Shown here: one piece after another, positions 45,101-56,000 of the stretch
Layout: every line of letters begins with the position of its first letter
Position numbering within the stretch: position 1 is the stretch's first letter
Origin: Oxyruncus cristatus
Taxonomy: Eukaryota > Chordata > Aves > Passeriformes > Cotingidae
DNA length: 64,000 nucleotides
Assembly (NCBI GenBank): GCA_013399855.1
Contig: VXAY01001951.1
Coordinates: forward strand, 174,593 to 238,592
Reading direction: 5' to 3'
The notes under the pieces: generated by a model
Seen by the model: only the letters and a program-made list of their open reading frames with translations
The model's database searches: none
Told to the model about the DNA's origin: nothing
Made by a program: the position numbers and the translations under genes

Positions 45101-46834
45101 GACAGTGCTCAGGGTGCCAACAGTGACAGCACAGCCAGGAGTGGGGCTCTGCAGGACAGGGCCACCCGCCTGCCCCGGGGTGGCTGATCCATGTCAGTGC
45201 CAGGTGGATCAGGGAGATGCAAATGGGGTGTGTCCCCCCTCTAAAGCCAGAGGGGCCGTACCGGTCTCCAAACATCATGGGGTCACTGAGGCACTGGGTA
45301 CAGGCTTCGTGGAACCACTGCCGGCAGCGGTAGCACTGCAGCATCTTCAGGTACCACCTGGGGACAGGAGGAAGGGGACAGTGAGGGCAGCATGTGGCAG
45401 CCACCACCCCAGGCCCCTGCCAGGCACACACCCTGCAGTCAGGGAGAGAAGTCTGTCCCTAACTTGTATTTGCTGCAGCCCCAGAGGTGGGTGCAAACAG
45501 TGCCTCTGGAGCGAGCAGAGACACGGATGGCAGAGGCAGCACAGGCAGCAAAGCTGCTGGCCCAGGGCAGTGCCCTGCAAACCGGGGCCTTCTCTCTTGG
45601 GGTAAAATATCCCCACCCTCATCTTTTCCCCACAAAACCCATGGTGGCAGGCAGGCAGGGGCTTACTCTCCGGGACCCCCGCAGTAGCAGTAGCACTGCT
45701 GCTGGTTGGTCCGGTGTGGGGAGTCCCACTCCAGCAGCTCGGGGTTGTAGGACAGCACCATCTTCACAGCTTGCAGTGTCCTGGCAATGGCTCCCTTCTT
45801 CAGGGCACCCCCCTTCTGCGGGATCGAGCGGGCTGGGGTCAGCACAGCCACCCACGTGCCGAGGGCGGGCGGCACATGGAGCTGGGAGCCCCGGGCAGCC
45901 CCACTCACCCGCACGGCCAGGGCGAAGATGCAGCGGCGGCAGAACCACGGCGTCCCCAGCGGGCCCTCACTGCCACTCGCCACCGGGATGTGGCACTGCT
46001 GGTGATAACCTGCAGGAGGGCTCGCTGTCAGCGCCACGGGGCTGGACGGACCCCCAGGGCGGGCCAGGGCAGAGCCCGGGGTGATGTGCCCACACTCACC
46101 CAGCCCGCACTTGCCACAGATGAGGATTTCGTTCCTGGGGCCTGACGTCTTCCCCAGGCAGATGCTGCACTTGGGCTCCTCCCCGGGGACACCGGCTGTG
46201 GGACAGGGAGGGCACAGTCAGAGATGCACGAGGCACAGTGCTGGGATGGGCCCCACAGCATGGCAGTGGGAAGGGAGGATGGGGCAACACTCACCATGCT
46301 GGATGTCCTTCCAGAGGACCCAGTACTTGGAGTTGTCCTCAAACGTGACGAGGCAGCTCTGCTTGGAGCCACTCACCTGCAGGAAAGAGCAGGAAGAACC
46401 ACCGTGTCTCAGCTCCCATTCCCAGCACTTCCCTGTTTTTCCTGGTGACTGATCCTCTCTCAGGGCTGCAGGAAGTCAAGTTTGGGGCATGACACCCCAG
46501 GGCAGAACACCAACCCAAAATGCCCCTCCGACCAAAGGCATGTCGCAGCCTAAGCCAGAACCCCTTGAGCCACAAACTGACCCAGGGAATGGCACCGGCA
46601 CCACTTCAGGTGCTCCCATTACCCTCTGGGTGCCTCCGTTACCCTCTTGATCTTGCCCAGGTAGTAGAGCCCGTCGGTCCAGCGGCACAGCACGTACTGC
46701 CCCTCCGTCAGCCGGACCATGAGCTCCTGGCAGCCGCTGCCCCTCCGCGCTGAGCCGGCGCCCGGAGCCTGCTGGACACGGCCAGCGGCCGCATAGACAT
46801 CCCGGATGAGGGGGCTGAGCTTGGCGGGCTCCAT
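42111..46834 (-). CDS. PHF19: PHD finger protein 19 (Polycomb-like 3)
   Basis: Fourteen coding exons (minus strand, 5' to 3'): 46834-46643 (exon continues 5' to 46843), 46376-46295, 46195-46100, 46009-45909, 45815-45667, 45357-45262, 45018-44950, 44497-44377, 43808-43741, 43652-43482, 43405-43318, 43046-42961, 42852-42757, 42456-42111. Phases close to give 586 aa (human 580). Order of parts: Tudor domain (about 43-92, [14 protein letters not shown] and [11 protein letters not shown]), PHD1 (101-150), extended PHD2 (about 198-258, [10 protein letters not shown] and CRQWFHEAC), a winged-helix region with the IKKKK motif (332-336), and the C-terminal MTF2-type domain ending [16 protein letters not shown]. 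Polycomb-like proteins bring PRC2 to chromatin: Tudor reads H3K36me3, and the winged helix binds unmethylated CpG DNA. The ATG lies nine bases inside an exon with an acceptor, so at least one 5' untranslated exon lies upstream, probably in the N-gap at 47642. One donor (exon 42961-43046) is weak, AG then GTCCGT. Confidence 0.96.
42854..42892 (-). repeat. GGATA pentanucleotide microsatellite at a PHF19 splice acceptor
   Basis: GGATA and GGATG(G) units are repeated about seven times on the plus strand. On the transcribed strand they become a TATCC/CATCC run that ends at the CCACAG acceptor of the exon starting at 42852, so the repeat is the pyrimidine-rich tract of this 108-base intron. Confidence 0.9.
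44758..44935 (-). mobile_element. CR1 LINE 3' fragment in a PHF19 intron
   Basis: ATAGAATCCCACAATGGTTT, GGGTTGGAAGAGATCTTAAA and GATCATCCAGTTCCATCCCC followed by CCACCTTCCACTAGACCAGG are the antisense CR1 3' end. It lies between the exons at 44377-44497 and 44950-45018, about 15 bases from the latter's donor, and is in sense with PHF19. Confidence 0.9.
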
Positions 46835-46843
46835 CAGCAGCAC

Positions 46844-47641
46844 CTGGAGGGGACACACACGCTGTCACCTGCCCTCCTGATGCGACACAACGAGCCCATC
46901 AGCCGAGCACAGCATCCCTGAGAGTTTTGCCTGGGAGCACGAAGCCCCAGCTTCAGCCCCACCAGCAGGGGCTCAGGACCCCCAAAACAAGTGCCGATGA
47001 GATGGTTCCTTTCTGTGAAATCCAGGGAGCAGCCAAAATCTTTGCTACTGGTGAGCAAAAGAAAATTAGGGAATTAACCCCCAACAGCCCCGGCTCCCAC
47101 AGCACTGAGACACACGGCTCAGTTTCGGGAAGAGGCGCGTGAGGGATAAAAGTTTTAAGTTCACTGTGATTTTTAAACCACAAATTCCAAGCAGTTCTGC
47201 GGGGTCCCAAACCACCGGGACTGCTGCAGGAGCAGGGATGTGCCAGCACCACCCAGGTGGCCCAGTGACACCACCATGAGGTTTGGGGTGCAGGAGATGA
47301 AGGAGCTGAGCTGCGATCCCAACAGACACCACGGAAACGACTGGAGAGGGACTTTTCTCCCCTTTGCGCTCCCGTCACGGCCACACACGTGGCCTCGTGG
47401 CAGCACGCGTGGCCAAGCGCCGCGGACCTCCACACGACCCCCCCTCTGCGCGGTCCCCGCTACCCATGAGAACTCGCCCGTTCCCTGATGGCATCGTCCC
47501 GGGATGGGCAGCGGGATGGCAGTCCCGGCAGAGCCCCGCGCTCCCGGGGCAGCGGCGCCGCACCACGAGCCGCGACCCCTCCGGGCAGCGGCACCGCCGG
47601 GTCCCCGCGCGGGAGCGGCTCCGAGCGCGGCGGCAGCAGCT
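46844..47641. other. PHF19 5' intron leading into the gap
   Basis: No coding exon is supported. GC content rises towards 47.4-47.6 kb, where CpG-dense sequence meets the N-gap, consistent with the PHF19 promoter and first untranslated exon lying at or inside the gap. Confidence 0.55.
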
Positions 47642-48383
47642 NNNNNNNNNNNNNNNNNNNNNNNNNNNNNNNNNNNNNNNNNNNNNNNNNNNNNNNNNNN
47701 NNNNNNNNNNNNNNNNNNNNNNNNNNNNNNNNNNNNNNNNNNNNNNNNNNNNNNNNNNNNNNNNNNNNNNNNNNNNNNNNNNNNNNNNNNNNNNNNNNNN
47801 NNNNNNNNNNNNNNNNNNNNNNNNNNNNNNNNNNNNNNNNNNNNNNNNNNNNNNNNNNNNNNNNNNNNNNNNNNNNNNNNNNNNNNNNNNNNNNNNNNNN
47901 NNNNNNNNNNNNNNNNNNNNNNNNNNNNNNNNNNNNNNNNNNNNNNNNNNNNNNNNNNNNNNNNNNNNNNNNNNNNNNNNNNNNNNNNNNNNNNNNNNNN
48001 NNNNNNNNNNNNNNNNNNNNNNNNNNNNNNNNNNNNNNNNNNNNNNNNNNNNNNNNNNNNNNNNNNNNNNNNNNNNNNNNNNNNNNNNNNNNNNNNNNNN
48101 NNNNNNNNNNNNNNNNNNNNNNNNNNNNNNNNNNNNNNNNNNNNNNNNNNNNNNNNNNNNNNNNNNNNNNNNNNNNNNNNNNNNNNNNNNNNNNNNNNNN
48201 NNNNNNNNNNNNNNNNNNNNNNNNNNNNNNNNNNNNNNNNNNNNNNNNNNNNNNNNNNNNNNNNNNNNNNNNNNNNNNNNNNNNNNNNNNNNNNNNNNNN
48301 NNNNNNNNNNNNNNNNNNNNNNNNNNNNNNNNNNNNNNNNNNNNNNNNNNNNNNNNNNNNNNNNNNNNNNNNNNNNNNNNNNN
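47642..48383. other. Assembly gap (N run) at the probable PHF19 CpG island
   Basis: 742 unresolved bases with very GC-rich sequence on both flanks. The right flank contains a run of GGCTCAGTGCGGCTCGGCTT-type short repeats. Confidence 0.99.
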
Positions 48384-49234
48384 CGGCTCAGTGCGGCTCG
48401 GCTTGGCTCAGTTCGGCCCCGCCCAGCCCCGCCCGGTGCCCCGCAGGCGGCACTGCCGGGGCCAGGACGGGGCACCCCGGGCCGGCCACGCACCCACGGC
48501 CCGTGGAGAGGCACCGGCACCCCCCGCCACACGCGGGACCTAGGCGCCGGTCCCCCTCCTCCCACTCGTGGCTGCAGCCGGGAAGGGGCACCCCCGGGGC
48601 CTCCAGGACTGGGGGGCGGGCGGGGATGGGATGCGGGCAGTGCCTGCACAGCATTGTCCTGACAGGGAACGACCTGTGCTCGCCGGGATTCCTGGAAACG
48701 GGAGCAGCCTTTCAGCCTTTCTCTGAATCTCAACAGAGAAAAATCTATCGCTGAAAAAACCGCTTCGGTCGGTGCCAAGAAGAAATCTGAAGGATTTGCT
48801 GTTTGTTGGAAAGCGCTCCTGAAAAAGCAATGTTTTCCAGGCTGCTGGGGCCATGGAGGAGCCGATTCCCGGGGCAGGGTCTGGGCCAAGCGCGAGCCGA
48901 GTCCAGAGGGATTTTCCTGCCTGTGATGGATAAGCTCTTGCAGCACCAGGAGCTGGGGCTCCAAGTGCACCTGCAACAAGGCTTGAACTGCAAGTGAGCA
49001 TCTCCCCAGGTGTCAGGGATGAGCAGCACGCTGCTGAGCTGCCTTTCCAACACACGGAATTCTGTCTGCTAGGAAACAATGTTTTAAATCAAGCTTTCCC
49101 ATAAAACATTGGCGTCGTGATGCCCACCTGTGAAGGAGGTGGGAAACAGTTCCCTCTGAGCAGCTGCTCTGCTCCTTCTGTGCAGGTCTGTGTGAGAAGG
49201 AAAGCCCAGCACGATGTGAAGGAGGTGGTCCAAC

Positions 49235-49300
49235 ATGCCATGCTGTGCCATGCTGTGCCATGTGTGCAATGCTGTGCCATCCTGTGCCATGCCGTGCCAC
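49235..49300 (+). repeat. 10-base GCTGTGCCAT tandem repeat
   Basis: Six to seven imperfect units of GCTGTGCCAT and variants (CCTGTGCCAT, GCCGTGCCAC) stand head to tail. It is noncoding and has no link to a gene border. Confidence 0.85.
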
Positions 49301-51619
49301 ACCTCTAGCCCCAGGCCCCAGCTCCACGTGAGTCACACTGGGATAGCGTGAGTCACCTCGGGATTAAAATAACCCCTGCACCACAGCCCTGCCCTGAGAC
49401 AAATCCCACTTCTCGCTCCACTGCATCGGAGCTGCTGGATTTGCCCCAAATCCTTGTGGATTGTGGCACTCCCGGGGCACCGTTCCTGTCCCAGCCTGTC
49501 CCCGCGGGGCTCAGGGAGCACCACCCTCCTCCCCAGCCCCTGCCTTGATGTTTGCAGCAGGTCAGTCGTTTCCCACAGGAATGCGGATGGTGAGACAAAG
49601 AAATCGAATTCTGGACCAAGTTCACCAGGGGGTGTAAGCAGGAGTAGCCTCCCCAAAAAGCCTCTGCACAGAGAGGGCACCCCAAAGCCAGCACCTGCCA
49701 ATGGAGGGAGCACAGTAACATTGCCCTGGGGCAAGAGCCCCAAACAAAAATTGGAAAAAAAAAAAAAGAATTTGAGATGCATCCTCTGTTTCCTGACAGG
49801 AATGAAGCCACATAATTATATTTGACTCTGTTTTCTTTGCAGGTGCTCCTGCCACAGCATCCACCGAGCTGAGGGCCAGCAATCCTACACCCTTCTCAGG
49901 CAGGTAGTGGGGCCAACATGGGCTCCCAGGGCAGGACTCCCAGCTCCTTCCCCACTGTGGAATTCCCAAACAAAAACCTGCATTTGCAAAAGGTTTCAAA
50001 TGAAGCCCCAGGTAGCTAGCTACTCCAAAACTCCCAGTATTCCCTTAAAAACTTTTAATCACTCCTCCACACCCTGCACTTGCAGAGGTGACGAGGTGCT
50101 TTCCTGCTCGGATGAGGATGGAGCAGCCAGAGAACCGGAGCCCTGGCTGGAGCAGAGCCTGCGGGGTGAGCAGGGAGAGCAGCTCCCAGCGCTGCCCTTC
50201 GGCTTTGAAAACTGCCCAGAAATCGTTGCAGCCTCTTTTCACAGTGTTTTTCTTCCTTTGAAAACAGGGGTGGGAGGAGGGGTTGTATGTTGGCGTGTAG
50301 CCTTGGAGACCGAAGGCGAGGAATATTGAATGGAAACCCAAACATGGAGCTGCCTCTGAGCTCCAGGCCTGCTGTGGAGATTGGATCTACAGGGACGGCT
50401 CCGCTCCGGAGCCTCCCACGGCTGGGCAGCTCCCAAGTGCCACTTCCAGCTGGAAATTCAGCTGGTTCAGTAGGATACATCCATGGCAATGGAAGGGGCT
50501 GTAACCAAACCAGCTCCAGGCTGTTGCCATAATTCTCTCTCTCTCTTGGCCAACGCTTCCTTCTGCTCCAAGGGCCTCCACCAAAACCATCTGATTGACC
50601 AACACAACCACTTTAAGCTCAAAGCCACTGTGTGCAAGGTTTGAGTTCATCTCCTGAAGCTTTTGAAACCTAAAATTTGCCTGGTTTTATTCAGCTTTAT
50701 TAGTCCATGCAAAAAACACGTGATCTTTCCCTACAAACCTTGTCCTTGGTTATTTCAGAGCGTCGTAGCTACAGGAGCACCGCGACTCTTTGCCAACCCA
50801 GCCACCAAACACGGAGCAAACGGGGCTGATTTAACTCCATCCAATTCTCAGTGATTTTTCTGCATCTTCTGGTTTGATCTTTGTCTGCTCCTTTCTGCAG
50901 CAGAAGTGATTTGATGGATCAGAGAGCTCTCGATATCGCTCCAGTTTCAGCTCCTTTAAGTGGCAGCCACTTCCTTACCGAGGGGGTTTTTGCGGCTGAA
51001 GGTCTTGGGGACGAAAATCCGGAGCCAGTTCCAGGAACACCAGGGCTGGGAGCAGAGCCCTGCGTTTGGAAAGCAGCTCAAACACATTCCACGTGGCCGT
51101 GGTAATGCGCCGGCTCCCCTGGCTCAGGGGGCAGGTCGAGCTCCTTGGAGCCCTTCCCGAGGATGCTGATCCAGTGTTGGGTCCGAGGTGTGGCTCCAGT
51201 TAGAGCCAGAGCAGTTCAATCTGACATTGGGCTGCTCTGTGCCAGCTGTGCCTTTGAAAGGAAGAGCACTAGGCATTGGGTTTCATGGCTTTTTGTTTAT
51301 TTAGCATGGATTTGATCCATATCCGTCTTTTTTTTTAATTTAGCTTCTCTCTGCATGCTCTGTGCAACTGCACAAGACATGAAGAGCCTGTAAGTGCTCT
51401 CCCAGCTGGGCAGGTTTGAGGGGAAGGGATGTTCTGGGCATGGCTGTGGTTCCTGAGCTCCAAAGAGACCTTCCTTCCCCCAGAAAGAAGGAAGGAAGGG
51501 AAGTGCTGTAGCACAGCTCAGCTTTTTCTATAACAAACCCCCATCATCGTATCTCCAAGTTGCTCAAGTCCCCATTTTACAGGGAAAATAACACCCAAAC
51601 CCGTCTTAAGTTAGTGAGC

Positions 51620-51625
51620 TTTATT
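51620..51625 (-). promoter_or_regulatory. Candidate poly(A) signal of TRAF1
   Basis: AATAAA on the minus strand about 1.45 kb downstream of the TRAF1 stop codon. Another lies at 51296-51301. Confidence 0.4.
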
Positions 51626-53078
51626 TAGGAAATAAATAAAGTGGTAAGAAAATATGAATGATTGTAATAAATACAGCACTTGCCAAAGTGATACAGCCGT
51701 GAGAAGCATAATATTTTTAGGCAAATTACTCCAATGTGGTTACAGGGGCTGGAAAAATAACTTTCTGTCCTTGAAAGACGTTTCAAATATGGAATAGAGG
51801 AAAAAGACAGACAGAGAGAGAGACTGTGTGTCTGTGATGGCAAAGAATATCCAGTTTCTTCCCAAACAAGCTTTGATAAATATTTGTTTATGGGGTGGGT
51901 GTTTTTGAAATGTGATACTTTTTCACAACTAATTATTTTAAAGGATGTTGTCAAGATAGAAAGGAGAGATTTTGCACACATCCAGACAGTCAGTCCCAAG
52001 CTGGTTTTGCATATTAAAAAAACCTAATTATTCATTTCTTACTTCTATTAGAAATAAAAAAAAAGGAAAAACCCTTTCTGCAGTTACTTCTGTTTTAGGG
52101 TGTGAAAAGACTTAAACATCAAAGCACGTGAAAAGAAGCAATTAAAAAAAAAATAATAATTTCCAATAAGTCACTTGCCTTGAAGGTTCAAGAAGTGACT
52201 GAACAGTTCAAACCAAAGCCACCGAGGGATCTCCATCCTGCCTGGAGCAGAGCTCTGGGTTTCCTGGGATTTACAACCCCCAGAGCTTCAGATCTGCAAT
52301 GGGAAAGTCAAACAGCTCCTCTGGAAATCCAAGAGTAATTCCCCCAAGGCACAGTGTAATCTGGTCCCCGACTGCTGCTGAAACACATCTCTCTACAGGG
52401 CACATAAATAGAGGTCTAAAACAAAGAAAGAGAGAAATCCCCCAGGGCAGGGCTTGGAGCCACCAGTGCTGCCCAGGGCTCCCCAGGCCACCACGAGCAC
52501 AGGCAGGGAACACCTGATCAGGCCTCAGGGGAAGGAACTTGTCCTTGGTCCTGCTGGGAAGAGCCAAAATCCCACCCTAGGGCTGCCAGGCAGTGCAGTG
52601 TGCCAGAGACTGTGCCTCTGTGCCTCCTGCAAAGGGAGCTGTACGTGCCACGGTGCTGCCCGAGGATGGGAAAGCTCAGCTGCCCCCTTGCACCCCCCAA
52701 ACCTGTCAATCCAAGGGATTCGACCCTCACTCCCTGCCAGGAACCCCGGCAGCACCACCCTCACACCCGGGCCAGGTGTGAGGAAGAGCAGTGCTTTCTG
52801 CACAGATCCCTCTGAGGGGCTGGGGGTGACTGTAACCAGCACCTACACCAGGAAAAGCGGCTGTTTCAGTGGGATAATCACATTCCCGTGGGCAGGAGCC
52901 CATTCCGTGGGCACCGGGGCAAGCCCTTGGCAGCTGCTGCACAGGGGCACCTCCCGGTGACACGAGCGGGCTTTTTGCGCGCACACAAAAAAGCCGCCAC
53001 GAGGCCTCAAGCTGGCGGCTGTTTCTCCTCGGCGAACCCTCGCCCCTCAGCGGGCCATTTCCCGGGTCCCAAGACCTG

Positions 53079-56000
53079 CTAGTTGGTTTCTATGATGCAC
53101 TTGAGGAAAAGCGTGTCCTCCTTCACGTAGGCGTGTTTGGGGGACTGCAGCTTGGCCAGGGGGAGGAAGGTGGGGCAGCCGCTCGCCACGTTCATGTCGT
53201 GCACCGGCCGCTGGAAGGACGCGGATGCCAAATCCGGCCGGAAGGCGTCGATCACGTGCTCCCTGTTGTTCTGGTCCAGCAACATAAATGTCACCTGGGA
53301 GAAAACGGTGGTTATTGGAGTGGAAAAAACAAAAACAAAAACAAACAAACCCCAAAAAAACCCCAGGATGTGCCAGGGATAGAAATGCTGCAAAAGCAGC
53401 TGGTGCTCCACTGACAGTTAAACACAGACTGTAACCAGCGCTCCCAGCCACGGTCAGATCGTGCGAACAAGGGAGGTTGTAACAGTTCCCCGATGAAACG
53501 TTTAAAACTTTGCCACCCCTGGAACAAAATTAAATTAAATAAAGTAAGGAACTGTTTCTTGGTAGAGAACTGCGCAGTCCAAAGGCCTTTTTCCTCTCTC
53601 CCGACAGCTTAAACAAACCCTGGGTTTGGTTACAGTCATTACATCTATTCTGTTATTGTGGTTTGGAATTAGAAGAAACAGCTCAGTTGCCTGTGCACGA
53701 CTATGGAAAAGACACAACCTAAATATCAGTATAGAATCTCCCCATCTCATTACCCCTTTTATTAACTCACTGTTCTTTAGCTTTCCATAAGAAATGTACG
53801 TAACAATCTTTTAACACAGTGAAGATTGGGAACTTTGATTTCTACTTTTTTTGGCTGCTAACTGGCAGTAAAAGCTATTTAAAGCTATATGAAAGGCTTA
53901 TGGAGTTATTACCACACACAGAGCACAGATCAGGCCCTGCCAGGGTTTCACTGCTTTTCTAGCTGTTGTTGCCATTATCAGACCACACTTAGGAATAAAA
54001 ATCTGACCAGGATCACATGAGACATCTGTGGCACCTTTTTACGTGGAACTCTCACCCTTCTGACACCTTCAGGCAGCAAATTCCCTCATAAATTGATATT
54101 ATCTATGTTTAGCAAGAGCCAGGAGAAAACGTATCTCTAGCTTTAGCCCAGGTGGGCACAGGTTGGAATATCTGCAATATTTCAAACACCATGTTGTGGT
54201 GTCCGAAAATCCCACCAGGCAAAGTATGGAATGTCAGCAGGAGCAGCTTTCCCTGGAAGTGACTCCAGTCAGAGACAAAATTATCGCCCACGATTCCAGG
54301 ATGGCCTTCGGAGGGGAAAACGGGAAAACAGTCCAACTTCCAGTGAACCAGAGAAGAAGTCCCCCTGTGCTGACTGGGAGAAGCAGTGGGTTTAGGCTGG
54401 GATCAGGCATGGAGAGGTTTCCCTTCTTACCTTGTGCCTGAAAGGCCACGGGAGCAAAGCGTCGTAGTCTCCTTTCATGACCACGAAGAACAGGGACATG
54501 TGGGTCCCTTTCCCTGTGCCATCCCCGTTCAGATACACCCTCAGACACACCTTGTAGCCGTACTTCGCAGTGTAGAAAGCTGAAAATCGGAATTCTTTGT
54601 TAATAAAGCCTCCTCTGGAAAAACAGAAAGGCCTAATGAGTGTTTCTGGCACATGGGAAAAGGTGGCGTGTGCCGTGTTTTGCTCTCACAGGGAGGAGAA
54701 CAGACAGATCAGTCCCCCCTGGAGATTACAAGCAATGAAATTCCAGTGGTTGGAATCCTTTTAGTGCCTCATGCCTCGGTGAAAATTACCTGTTATTAGC
54801 CACACAAGTGTATTTTACCTAATCCAATTACTTCCCACGTGGGAAATGGCTGCAGCAGGAAGCCCTGTGGTGCCACAGGCATCGAGCTGTGAGTTGGGAG
54901 GGAGGGATCCAGCAAATGACACTGCAAGTAGCTGTGGTGGAGGGCAAACTGCAGAAGGAGAGCCCAGAATAGAGCACAGCTCTTTGGAAAAGCTGGATTA
55001 CAGGTCTTTGCATAAACAGCACCTTGGTTTAAGGAGCTGCTTTAAAGGCCCTGTTGACACGGGCAGAAAGGGGCAGCGTTCCGGCGAAACGAGGGTTTGC
55101 AGACGCAGAGATCCCCGATGTGCTTTACCTGGTGAATACAACCCCACTGTCCTGCCAGTCACAGAGTCTTGGAGCTTCCTGCCGACGTCTGTTATTTTCC
55201 ACAGAAAGATGCCATCGTAGGAGGCCTGCTCGGAGAACAGCAGGCTCTTGTGCAGGTTGCTCAGCCCCGCGTCCTTCTGCGCCAGGCACCGGTGCAGCTC
55301 TGCAATCTGGAGAAAAGAAATCGTTTCTCAGCCAACCCCCCCTCTCCAGGCTGTGCTGCAGGAGTAGCTGACTCGTTCTGGAGTGCTCCCGTTCGGAAAT
55401 TCTCCTTTGATTTCTTTTGAAGTGACAGCTCTGTGTCAAAACAACCGGGTAGATGGTTGTCGGGGCCTCCAGGCAAACTGCTGCTGTAAGAGGATCAGTC
55501 AATTAAACAACTGCCTTGCTTGCTCACAGTCTGATGCTGGCAAACTCTGAACACTCAAAAGCCTCAGGAACATCTTGGTACCTAAATGTGGATTTAGAGA
55601 ACAAATACTAGAGATCCCCACTTGAAAACGCATCCAAAACAACAACAGGATCCCGTAGATGTGCCCAGAACTTAACACTTCCCAGCTCACACTCCCTGCC
55701 CTAATCCCTCTCACTGATACGTGTCAATATTTGTTGTCTATAGAACAAAAACACTGACAATCCTTATTGGAACTATTTACCTTCAGCTCAAGGCCTCGGA
55801 TGATGTTCTGGTCCAGCTCACTCTGCCTGCGGAAGGCCATGATTTCCATGTTGGAGCTCTCCACCTCCTTATTGAGCACTGCCACGATATTCTCAAACAC
55901 GTGCAGCTTGTTTTCCAGCTCAGAAACCACCTTCTCCCTCATGAGTTGTTGCAGAACAGACTCATCCTCAGAAACAGAAGATCCAGGGAGACAGTCCACT

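Larger units (their letters stand above)
48384..53078. other. Interval between the PHF19 5' end and the TRAF1 stop
   Basis: No coding exon is supported. The left 0.3 kb is CpG-rich and belongs to the PHF19 promoter side. A GCTGTGCCAT-type short tandem run lies at 49235-49300. The right part should include the TRAF1 3' UTR; an AATAAA on the minus strand at 51620-51625 lies about 1.45 kb after the TRAF1 stop. A short adenine tract is at 49757-49768. Confidence 0.6.

Noticed and set aside
47375..48979. Long frames of 350-534 codons across the second gap
   Set aside because: Again an artefact of the N run joined to GC-rich flanks with few stops.
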